NCBI GenBank assembly: GCA_041905785.1
Contig: JAYRKJ010000004.1
Coordinates: 211,150 to 275,149 of the forward strand
DNA length: 64,000 bases
DNA from: Roseateles_B sp041905785
Lineage (GTDB): Bacteria > Pseudomonadota > Gammaproteobacteria > Burkholderiales > Burkholderiaceae_C
Reading direction: 5' to 3'
Part shown: positions 43,692-51,503 of the stretch, piece by piece
How the letters are laid out: every line of letters begins with the position of its first letter
Numbering within the stretch: position 1 is the first letter of the stretch
Position numbers and translations under genes: made by a program
The notes under the pieces: generated by a model
What the model was told of the DNA's origin: nothing
The model's database searches: none
Seen by the model: the letters and a program-made list of their open reading frames with translations, nothing else

Positions 43692-45824
43692 ATGTCAGCC
43701 ATGGACATGCCTGAGCAAGCTGGCGGGGCCTCGACAGCGGCCATGCACCGACTGCGGGTGGCCGTCGACGCGCCCCAGCACAGCGGCCTCAGCGAGCCGC
43801 TGAGCTACCGCAGTGTGCGGCCCTGGCCGCCCGGCACCTTGCTGCAGGTGCCGCTGGGCAGGCGCGAATTGCTGGGCCTGGTCTGGGACGAGCCGGCGGA
43901 GCAAGACCTGTCCCCAGGGGGGCAGGCCTTGCCTGACGCGGAGCTGCGCGAGGTCGGCGAGGTGCTGGACGCGCTGCCGCCCTTGTCGGCCAGCTGGCGT
44001 CGCCTGCTCGAATTCGCGGCGCAGTACTACCAGCGCGCCATCGGTGAGCTGGCCTTGTCGGTGCTGCCGCCCCAGCTGCGCGAGGTCACGGCCCAGCAGC
44101 TGCAGGCCAAGCTCAAGAAGCTGGCCAAGCTCCCGCAGCCGGCCCGCCCTGAGGCCGCACCGGCCATGCCCGTGCTCAGCGAAGCCCAGCAGGCCGCGCT
44201 CGTGCAGTTGGATCGCATGCTGCAGGCGCCCCCCGAGGCCGCCGCACCGGCCCCCGTGCTGCTGTACGGCGTCACCGGCAGCGGCAAGACCGAGGTCTAC
44301 CTGCGCGCTGCCGAGCAGGCCCTGGCCCAGGGGCGCCAGGTGCTGGTGCTGGTGCCGGAGATCAACCTGACGCCGCAGCTGGAGGCCCGTTTCGCCGAGC
44401 GCTTCGCGGGCCGCCGCATCGTGTCCCTGCACAGCGGTCTGACGCCTGCGCAGCGCCTGCAGAACTGGCTGGCAGCGCATCTGGGGCAGGCGGAGCTGAT
44501 CCTGGGCACGCGGCTGGCGGTCTTCGCCTCGCTGCCGCGCCTGGGCCTGATCGCCGTCGACGAGGAACACGACCCCAGCTACAAGCAGCAGGACGGGGCG
44601 CGCTACTCGGCGCGCGACCTGGCCGTCTACCGAGCACGGCTGGAGAAGGTGCCGGTGATCCTGGGCTCTGCCACACCTTCACTGGAGAGCTGGCAGCATG
44701 CCAACACGGGGCGCTACCAGCGCCTGGTGATGCCGCAGCGCATCGGCGGCGGTGCGATGCCGCGGGTGCGCATCTTCGACATGAACAGCCTGCCGCGCAG
44801 CAAGGGTGTGACGACGGCACTGACCGCACCGCTGCTGGAGGCCCTGCGCCAGCGCCTGGCGCGCGGCGAGCAGAGCCTGGTGTTCCTGAACCGGCGCGGC
44901 TACGCCCCGGTGCTGCATTGCGCCGAGTGCAACTGGAAGAGCGACTGCCCGCACTGCAGCGCCTGGCGCGTCTTTCACAAGGGCGACCGCAGCCTGCGTT
45001 GCCACCATTGCGGCTTTGCCGAGCGTGTGCCTCTGGCCTGCCCCACCTGCGGCAACCTGGACATCGCGCCGCTGGGCCGCGGCACCGAGCGCCTGGAGGA
45101 GCAGCTGGCGGACGCCCTGCCCGGGGCGCGTGTGGCCCGCATCGACGCCGACTCGACCAAGCACAAGGGGCAGCTCGAGGCCCAGCTCGGCGCCGTGCAT
45201 GCCGGCGAGGTGGACATCCTCGTGGGCACGCAGATGATCACCAAGGGCCATGACTTCCGCCGCATCACCCTGGTGGCCGCGGTCAATCCGGACGGCGCGC
45301 TCTTCTCCAGCGACTTCCGCGCGCCCGAGCGGCTCTTCGCCCTGCTGATGCAGGCTGCGGGCCGTGCGGGCCGGGACGCCGAGGTGGCGGCACGCAGCGA
45401 GATGTGGGTGCAGACCTGGCACCCGCAGCATGCGCTCTACCAGGCGCTGCAGCGGCACGACTACGAATTCTTCGCGGCCAGCCAGTTGGCCGAGCGCGAG
45501 TCGGCGGCGCTGCCGCCTTTCTCGCACCTGGCGCTCATGCGGGCCGAGGCGCGCACGGCCGAAGCGGCCCAGGCCTTTCTTGAGGCCGCAGCAAAGCTGG
45601 CGCAGCAGCTGCCCGACGCCCAGCAGGCCCTGGTCTATCCGCCGGTGCCCATGAGCGTGGCGCGCGTGGCCAATGTGGAGCGCTTCCAGATGCTCATCGA
45701 ATGCGGCCAGCGCTCGGCGCTGCAGCGCCTGCTGTGGCACTGGCTGCCCCTGCTGCAGGCGCTCAAGCGCGAGCACCGCGGGCTGTTGCGCTGGGCCATC
45801 GACGTGGATCCGCTGGCGATCTGA
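43692..45824 (+). CDS. priA: Primosomal protein N', replication-restart helicase
   Basis: A 710-residue DEAD-like helicase that reloads replisomes at stalled forks. The N-terminal 3'-DNA-binding domain begins 'RLRVAVDAPQHSGLSEPLSY'. The Walker A motif GVTGSGKT is at about 193-200, and 'DEEHDPSYKQQDG' gives DEEH (motif II). The zinc cluster has eight cysteines in 'CAECNWKSDCPHC' and 'LRCHHCGFAERVPLACPTCGN'. Helicase motifs V-VI follow in 'VGTQMITKGHDF' and 'LMQAAGRAGRD'. ATG codons at 43701, 43707 and 43743 are other possible starts; none has a good ribosome binding site. Confidence 0.95.
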   Translation: MSAMDMPEQAGGASTAAMHRLRVAVDAPQHSGLSEPLSYRSVRPWPPGTLLQVPLGRRELLGLVWDEPAEQDLSPGGQALPDAELREVGEVLDALPPLSASWRRLLEFAAQYYQRAIGELALSVLPPQLREVTAQQLQAKLKKLAKLPQPARPEAAPAMPVLSEAQQAALVQLDRMLQAPPEAAAPAPVLLYGVTGSGKTEVYLRAAEQALAQGRQVLVLVPEINLTPQLEARFAERFAGRRIVSLHSGLTPAQRLQNWLAAHLGQAELILGTRLAVFASLPRLGLIAVDEEHDPSYKQQDGARYSARDLAVYRARLEKVPVILGSATPSLESWQHANTGRYQRLVMPQRIGGGAMPRVRIFDMNSLPRSKGVTTALTAPLLEALRQRLARGEQSLVFLNRRGYAPVLHCAECNWKSDCPHCSAWRVFHKGDRSLRCHHCGFAERVPLACPTCGNLDIAPLGRGTERLEEQLADALPGARVARIDADSTKHKGQLEAQLGAVHAGEVDILVGTQMITKGHDFRRITLVAAVNPDGALFSSDFRAPERLFALLMQAAGRAGRDAEVAARSEMWVQTWHPQHALYQALQRHDYEFFAASQLAERESAALPPFSHLALMRAEARTAEAAQAFLEAAAKLAQQLPDAQQALVYPPVPMSVARVANVERFQMLIECGQRSALQRLLWHWLPLLQALKREHRGLLRWAIDVDPLAI

Positions 45825-45855
45825 GCCCCGGCACGCCGGCGCGGCCCCGGCGCGC

Positions 45856-48336
45856 TCAGCGTGGGGCGGAGGCCTTGCCTTCGCGCACTTCCTTCGCTTC
45901 GCGCGGATCCCCCAGCCAGCTCTTGAGCCATTGGCTCATCTCCCACTGCACATGGCCGGCGGACTCGCGGGCGCTGTAGCCATGGGACTCCAGCGGCAGC
46001 AGGGTCAGCCGCACCGTGCCGCCCAGCCCGGACAGCGCGTGAAAGAGCCGCTCGCTCTGCAGCGGCGGCGTGCCCGCGTTGCCGTCCTGCTCGCCGTGCA
46101 GCAGCAGCAGGGGCTCCTTGATCTGCGGGGCGTAGAGCAGGGGCGAAAGATGCAGGTAGACGTCCTTTGCGTCCCACAGCGAACGGCGCTCGCTCTGGAA
46201 GCCAAAGGGCGTCAGCGTGCGGTTGTAGGCCCCGCTGCGCGCGATGCCGGCCTTGAACAGATCGGTATGCGCCAGCAGGTTGACCGCCATGAAGGCACCG
46301 TAGCTGTGGCCGCCCACGGCCATGCGCTTGGGGTCGGATACGCCCAGCTCCTCGGCCTTGTCGATGATGGCGCGGGCGTTCATGCTGATCTGCTCGATGA
46401 AGCCGTCGTTGACCGTCTTCAGGTCGCCCACGATGGGCATGTGGGCGTCGTAAAGCACCACGAAGCCCTCCAGCAGCAGGGCCAGCGGGCTGATGCCGTT
46501 GAAGCTGAGGAAGCGGTTGCTGGCGCCGCTGACCTGGCTGGCGATGGCCGCATCGCTGTACTCCATGGGATAGGCCCAGACCAGGGTAGGGCGGCGCTCG
46601 CCTTCCTTGTAGTCAGGGGGCAGGTACAGCCAGAAGGACATGTCGACGCCGTCGGCGCGCTTGAAGCTGACGAACTCGCGGCGGATCTTGCGCAGCTGCG
46701 GGGTGTTGTCCTTCAGCCGGGTCAGGGCCTGATAGCTGGTGCCATTGCCATTGCCATTGCCGTTGCCGTTGCTGGCTGTCAGCTCGCGCAGGGCCAGGTT
46801 GGGCGGCTCGCTGGCGCTTTCGCGGCTCAGCAGCAGCTGTCTGCCGTCCAGCAGAGCCAGCGGCGTTTCATGGCTGCCCTCGGGGGACTGGAACAAGCGC
46901 TGCACGCTCAGGTCCCGCAGTGAGAAGCGGTCCAGGAAGGGGCGATCGCCCTTGGGGCTGGCGCCTGGTCCCGTCAGCAGCAGGTCGCCGTTGAGCGTCT
47001 GCACCACAGCGTGGCCGTTGGGCAGCATGCGCATCAGCGGGCTGCCGGGGTGGCGGAAGCGCTCGCGCTGGCTGAATTCGAACAGGGGCTTGCTCTGCGT
47101 GCCCTTGAGCGGCAGCAGGTAGCTGCGCTGCCAGGCGCGCTGGCGGTCGACCTCGGTGAGCAGGGCGTTCTGGCCGTCGTCCAGGAACTGCAGGCGCGAG
47201 AAGCGGTACGGCATGCGCTGCACCTCCATGGGCTCGCCGGTGTAGGGCGGGTCCAGGCGCATGACGCGGTCGCGGAAGGCCACACGGCTGGCCGGGTTGC
47301 CGCCGTCCAGGGCCTCGACCCAGTAGATGGCCGCATCCTTGGTGGGCGAGGCGTAGAACACCCGCGGGCCGGGCAGCACGCCGTCGATGGCCACGCCACT
47401 CTTGAGCGGCAGGCGCGCCAGCTCGCGGATCAGCTTGCCATCGCGCTGGCGCACCTCGACGAGGGTGGGGAAGTCGTCCCAGGGCAGGCGGTAGCTGAAG
47501 GGGCGGGTGATGCGTTCGGTCAGCAGGTACTGCCCGTCGCCCACGCTGCTGACGCTGCTGTAGAGCTGCGGGCGACCCAGCTCCCGGCTGATTGCGCTGA
47601 CGAGGTCCACCGCGATCAGCACGGAGCGGGCGTGGTACTCGAACAAGGCCTCGTCCTGCGGGCTGTGCAGCAGGTCCGGATGGGTGCGCTCGGGCGAGGC
47701 CTGGCCGCGGCTGTCCTCGCTGATGGGCTGGGGCGGCAGACGCGGGGGCGCGCCGCGGTGCTCGGGCACGCCCAGCACCACCAGCTCGCGCGGGCTGAGC
47801 CAGGCTTTCTCGCCCTGGGCCAGCACCTCGTTGAGCCGCAGGCCCTGGATGGGACGCAGCGTGGCACTGGCCGTGTCGCCCACCCACAGCTCGTTGGCGC
47901 GCTCCATGCGGCGCTCGATCAGGAAGCGCTGGCCGTCGGGCGCCCAGGCGAAGTCGTGCCACAGCCCGCCGGCGGGCAGCTCGACCACGCGCTCCGGGGC
48001 ATCGGGCTGCAGCAGCGGGCGCAGTCGCAGCCGCAGGATGGCCGTGACGCCAGGCGAAACGCTGCTGCCCGCATCGAAGCGGGTGCCGGCCAGGTGCAGG
48101 GTGGGGCGCTGCAGATCCTCGATGGTCGAGAAGCGGCGCGTCTCGATCAGGGCCAGCTGCAGCCGGTCCGGCGAGGGCAGCAGGCGCGGCAGCGGCGCAG
48201 TGTCCAGCAGCTCGCGCACGGCGGCCGAGGGCTGCTGGTAGCCGGCCGCCTTCGCGGCGCTGCAGCCGGCAGGCAACAGGGCACAGGCAAGGAACAGGCT
48301 GGACAGGACGGGGAGGACGGCGAAGAGGGGACGCAT
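45856..48336 (-). CDS. Exported prolyl-oligopeptidase-family (S9) peptidase
   Basis: An 826-residue peptidase. An N-terminal hydrophobic signal ('PLFAVLPVLSSLFLAC') is followed by a propeller domain and a C-terminal alpha/beta-hydrolase. The catalytic Ser lies in 'VGGHSYGAFMAVNLL', the Asp in 'LLHGEQDGNAGT' and the His in 'LPLESHGYSARES'. This is the pattern of plant and bacterial glutamyl endopeptidase-like S9 proteins. A run of Asn-Gly pairs near the domain junction comes from a hexanucleotide repeat (46741-46770). The start at 48336 is chosen for the signal sequence. It lies 70 bp downstream of the AEC carrier gene on the same strand. Confidence 0.9.
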   Translation of the reverse strand: MRPLFAVLPVLSSLFLACALLPAGCSAAKAAGYQQPSAAVRELLDTAPLPRLLPSPDRLQLALIETRRFSTIEDLQRPTLHLAGTRFDAGSSVSPGVTAILRLRLRPLLQPDAPERVVELPAGGLWHDFAWAPDGQRFLIERRMERANELWVGDTASATLRPIQGLRLNEVLAQGEKAWLSPRELVVLGVPEHRGAPPRLPPQPISEDSRGQASPERTHPDLLHSPQDEALFEYHARSVLIAVDLVSAISRELGRPQLYSSVSSVGDGQYLLTERITRPFSYRLPWDDFPTLVEVRQRDGKLIRELARLPLKSGVAIDGVLPGPRVFYASPTKDAAIYWVEALDGGNPASRVAFRDRVMRLDPPYTGEPMEVQRMPYRFSRLQFLDDGQNALLTEVDRQRAWQRSYLLPLKGTQSKPLFEFSQRERFRHPGSPLMRMLPNGHAVVQTLNGDLLLTGPGASPKGDRPFLDRFSLRDLSVQRLFQSPEGSHETPLALLDGRQLLLSRESASEPPNLALRELTASNGNGNGNGNGTSYQALTRLKDNTPQLRKIRREFVSFKRADGVDMSFWLYLPPDYKEGERRPTLVWAYPMEYSDAAIASQVSGASNRFLSFNGISPLALLLEGFVVLYDAHMPIVGDLKTVNDGFIEQISMNARAIIDKAEELGVSDPKRMAVGGHSYGAFMAVNLLAHTDLFKAGIARSGAYNRTLTPFGFQSERRSLWDAKDVYLHLSPLLYAPQIKEPLLLLHGEQDGNAGTPPLQSERLFHALSGLGGTVRLTLLPLESHGYSARESAGHVQWEMSQWLKSWLGDPREAKEVREGKASAPR
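46741..46770 (-). repeat. Hexanucleotide repeat coding Asn-Gly pairs
   Basis: Five AAYGGC units, read on the minus strand, give (Asn-Gly)5 inside the S9 peptidase. The length could vary by slippage without breaking the frame. Confidence 0.8.
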
Positions 48337-48406
48337 GGAGACGGGGCCTGGAAACCGGCGCGGCATCAGATGCCGCGCACGATAGCGCATGCGGCTGACG
48401 AGCGCC

Positions 48407-49369
48407 TCATTGCCGCGGCACCAGCCAGGTGGCCAGGCCGCTGAAGCTGAAGAAGGCGATCACGGTGGACGCCATGATGATGCGGGCGATGCGCCCGTTG
48501 TCGGCCCCGTAGCGCTCCGCCAGCAGCGAGACGTTGCTCGCGCTGGGCAGGGCCGCCGCGAGCACCAGGACATGGAGCTGGAAAGAGCTCAGCGCCAGCC
48601 CCATCTTGATGGCCGTGGCGCCCAGCAGCAGCACGAGCGTGGGGTGCCCGAACAGCTTGATCAGTGCCACGGGGAGGTAGCGCTCCGGCGGCGTCCGCGT
48701 ATGCGCATGCCGGCCGGCGCGCCACAGCACCGCCCCGATGGTGAACAGCGCCACCGGCGAGGCGGCGTCGCCCAGCATCTTCACCACGGTCATCAGCATG
48801 GGCGGCAATGCAAGGCCGCTCACCGAGCTCAGCGCGCCCAGGGCGATGGCCCAGGGCAGCGGGTTGGACAGCGCACCCTTGAGCGCCTGCCCCAAGGCCA
48901 CGCGCCAGGCGCTGCCGTCGGCGTCATGGGCGCGAGCCAGGGCGATGCACAGCGAGCTGGTGACGACGAGGTCGGCCAGGATGGTGCAGATGACCGGGGC
49001 TGCCGCCGACGGCCCCATCAGCGCGACCAGCAGCGGCACGCCCATGAAGCCGGTGTTGGGAAAGGCAGCCACCAGCGCGCCGAACGAGGCGTCCTTGAGG
49101 TGGGTGACGTCGTCCAGTGTCAGGAACAGGGTCACGCCCACGATCAGCAGGGCCGACGCCAGGTAGACCGCCAGCACGGCCGGGCTCAGCAGCTCCAGCA
49201 GCGGCGTGCCTGCCCCAAACCGGAACAGCAGGCAGGGCAGGGCAAAGAACAGGACGAAGGTGTTGAGCCCCGGAATGGCACTTTCCGCCAGCAGGCCCTG
49301 GCGCGCGGCCAGGTAGCCGCAGAGCACCAGGGCGAAGAAGGGCACGGTGACGGCGATGACGGCTTGCAT
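48407..49369 (-). CDS. AEC-family (auxin efflux carrier-like) transporter
   Basis: A 320-residue membrane protein with about ten helices in two halves. Motifs typical of the AEC/MdcF family are 'GYLAARQGLLAESAIPGLNTFVLFFALPCLLF', cited by position, 'AAFPNTGFMGVPLL' and 'LPSASNVSLLAERYG'. Characterised bacterial members move malonate or other dicarboxylates; the substrate here is unknown. The ATG at 49367-49369 is preceded by GATACT (49378-49383 on this strand) at leaderless spacing. It is divergent from the pseudokinase gene by 93 bp. Confidence 0.88.
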   Translation of the reverse strand: MQAVIAVTVPFFALVLCGYLAARQGLLAESAIPGLNTFVLFFALPCLLFRFGAGTPLLELLSPAVLAVYLASALLIVGVTLFLTLDDVTHLKDASFGALVAAFPNTGFMGVPLLVALMGPSAAAPVICTILADLVVTSSLCIALARAHDADGSAWRVALGQALKGALSNPLPWAIALGALSSVSGLALPPMLMTVVKMLGDAASPVALFTIGAVLWRAGRHAHTRTPPERYLPVALIKLFGHPTLVLLLGATAIKMGLALSSFQLHVLVLAAALPSASNVSLLAERYGADNGRIARIIMASTVIAFFSFSGLATWLVPRQ

Positions 49370-49462
49370 GGCGCCGCAGTATCGCAATACGGGCTTGTAT
49401 CCAGCTGAAAACGGGGGGCACGCGACGAAGGGCTCGCGCTTACATTTACGCCTGTACTCCCC

Positions 49463-50515
49463 ATGAACGCTCCTTTGCCCGAAGGGCCGGCCACGGCTCC
49501 CCCCGCACTTGTCTCGCCCCTGCACGTGCTGCCGGTCGGCGAGCGCCTGGGCGTGTGGCGCATCGTCGAGGACATCCAGGTCTGCGCCTCAGGCCACTGG
49601 TACCGCGGCGAGCATTCGATGGCGCCCGAGCAGCAGGTGGCGGTGCTGGTCTACGAACAGGCCGCCGACGCCGCCCTGGTGCTGCTGCGTTTTGCCGAGG
49701 AGCAGCCGGGCCTGCACAGCCTGCAGCATCCCGACATTGCCTTGCCGCAGGACAGCGGACTCACTGCCGATGGTTTGCCCTATGTGGTGCTGCGCTGGAT
49801 GGAGGGGCAGCCCCTGCTGCCCGCGGCCACGGAGCTGCCGCTGCGCAAGCGCCTGGAGCTGGTCTGCGACCTTTGCGATCTGCTGGAAGTGCTGCATGAG
49901 CATGGCCAGGTCCTGCGCGAGCTGGACCCGGGCACGCTGTGGCTGTCACCGCAGCAGCGCCTGCGCCTGATGGGCCAAGGGCTGGCGCCCATGATGGCCA
50001 GCGAAGGCCCGGGCGACTTCGGCTACAGCTCGGCGGCGCTCCCCTTGCTGGCGCCGGAGCAGCTGGACGGCCAAGCCCCGCACCTGGCCAGCGAAGCCTA
50101 TGCCGTGGGCATGCTGATGTGTCTGCTGGTCAACGGCCGCCTGCCGGGCAGCGACAGCCTCATCGTCGGCCATCTGGGGGCTCCCGTTCATTCGCTGGCG
50201 GCCTGGGTCAGCCTGAGCCTGGGCGAGCGCCAGGCGCTGGATGCCATGCTCAGCAAGTCCACCGCCGCTTCCATGATGGAGCGCTACACCACGGCCAAGG
50301 CCTTGGCCGACGACATCCGCGCCTGGCTGGCCGGTGAGGTGCCCTCGCCGCTGCCTCCCACGCCCACGCTGGCCATGCCGCGCATCAAGCACGGCCGCCG
50401 GCAGGCCCGGCCGCCCAAGCCGGCCTGGCGGCAGTGGCTGCTGCCCGGCATCGTGCTGGGGGCGCTGGGCGTGCTGGGCCTGGCCTTGTGGGTGGCGAGC
50501 CAGCTGCACAGCTGA
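49463..50515 (+). CDS. Membrane-anchored Ser/Thr pseudokinase
   Basis: A 350-residue protein with a PknB-type kinase fold (about 30-290), a basic Pro-rich linker and one C-terminal membrane helix (326-346). The fold shows in 'GLPYVVLRWMEGQPL', 'APEQLDGQAP' and 'EAYAVGMLMCLLVNGRLPG'. Catalytic residues are missing: the beta-3 lysine motif reads 'VAVLVY' (59-64), the HRDxKxxN loop reads 'LRELDPGTL' (151-159), and DFG reads 'MGQ' (170-172). The glycine loop is also lost. It should therefore not phosphorylate, but may bind a partner. The partner is unknown; neighbours give no clue. Confidence 0.82.
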   Translation: MNAPLPEGPATAPPALVSPLHVLPVGERLGVWRIVEDIQVCASGHWYRGEHSMAPEQQVAVLVYEQAADAALVLLRFAEEQPGLHSLQHPDIALPQDSGLTADGLPYVVLRWMEGQPLLPAATELPLRKRLELVCDLCDLLEVLHEHGQVLRELDPGTLWLSPQQRLRLMGQGLAPMMASEGPGDFGYSSAALPLLAPEQLDGQAPHLASEAYAVGMLMCLLVNGRLPGSDSLIVGHLGAPVHSLAAWVSLSLGERQALDAMLSKSTAASMMERYTTAKALADDIRAWLAGEVPSPLPPTPTLAMPRIKHGRRQARPPKPAWRQWLLPGIVLGALGVLGLALWVASQLHS

Positions 50516-50542
50516 AGCGGCGGCGCCGTCGTCGCTTCGCCC

Positions 50543-51358
50543 TCAGGGCTTGAGGGAGCGGGCGGGCGAACGCCACCAGGCATTGCCCATGCCCTCCGGC
50601 TCGGGCAGGCCCACGCCCCATTTCTGGTTGAGCCTGGGCCATTCGCCGCTGCGGCGCAGTTGCTGCAGGGTCTGCTCGAGGGCCTCGCACAAGGCCGGGC
50701 CGGGAGGCTGGCGCGGACAGGCGAAATGCCCGCGCAGCTGGCCGATGGGCGGTCCTTCCACCGGTGCCAACTGCTGCAGCAAGCCCAAGTTGGCCAGCAC
50801 CGGCTGGGTGTTGCGTTCATTCGTCGCCAGCAGCGCCACCCGACCGGTGCGCAGCATGCGCAGGCCGGTCTCCACGTCGCGTACGGTGGTCAGGCGCAGC
50901 AGCGGTCGGGCCTGCTCGAAGGCCTCGCCATAGGCCCAGCCGGCCACCTGGGCGATCTCCAGGCCCGCCAGCGCGCGATAGTCGCCCTGCCAGAGCGGAC
51001 GCGGCGCCGGGCCGCCATAAAACACCAGACGGTCCTCGTAGAAGGCCGAGGCGGTGAAGCTGAAGCGCAGCTCACGCTCGGGCGTGCGATAGGGTCCGAT
51101 GAGGATCTGCGCCTGCCCATGCTCCACCATGGCCTGTGCGCGCGGCCAGGGATAGAGCTCAAAGCGCAGCTGCCAGCCGCGCTGCCGGGCGACCGCCTGC
51201 AGCAAGTCCACGCCCAGTCCTTCCACCGTGCCGCCCGCGGCGGGCACGAAAAGCCGGGGAAAGCTGGTGCCCACGGCCAGGAGTTCCTGTGCGTTGGCCC
51301 CCATCGCAGCCCATGCCGCGCACAGGGCGGCAGCGCTCAGCAGCCAGCGTCCCTTCAT
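50543..51358 (-). CDS. Periplasmic amino-acid-type solute-binding protein
   Basis: A 271-residue protein of the family 3 solute-binding fold. The signal peptide spans 1-23 (cleavage after ANA). The mature part reads 'LLAVGTSFPRLFVPAAGGTVEGLGVDLLQAVARQRGW' (cited by position), then 'EHGQAQILIGPYRTPERE' and 'LEQTLQQLRRSGEWPRLNQKW' at the C-terminus. No ABC permease or ATPase gene is near, so it may serve as an orphan binding protein or sensor. It converges on the pseudokinase gene and is divergent from the helicase gene. The start at 51358 is fixed by the signal peptide. Confidence 0.88.
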   Translation of the reverse strand: MKGRWLLSAAALCAAWAAMGANAQELLAVGTSFPRLFVPAAGGTVEGLGVDLLQAVARQRGWQLRFELYPWPRAQAMVEHGQAQILIGPYRTPERELRFSFTASAFYEDRLVFYGGPAPRPLWQGDYRALAGLEIAQVAGWAYGEAFEQARPLLRLTTVRDVETGLRMLRTGRVALLATNERNTQPVLANLGLLQQLAPVEGPPIGQLRGHFACPRQPPGPALCEALEQTLQQLRRSGEWPRLNQKWGVGLPEPEGMGNAWWRSPARSLKP

Positions 51359-51503
51359 GCGGATCCTTGCCAGTCCAGGTGGACTCATCATAGGGAGGGC
51401 GAGGCCCGCTGTCAGCCGAGGAACGCACGGGCGGCGCCTTGTCAGGGCCGGCTTGTATGATGCGCGGCCCGGTGCCGAGGGCGCCGGACTGCCTCCTGCT
51501 GCC

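Noticed and set aside
43433..43714. 93-codon plus-strand frame before priA
   Set aside because: No ribosome binding site, it overlaps the priA start in another frame, and it has no recognisable similarity.
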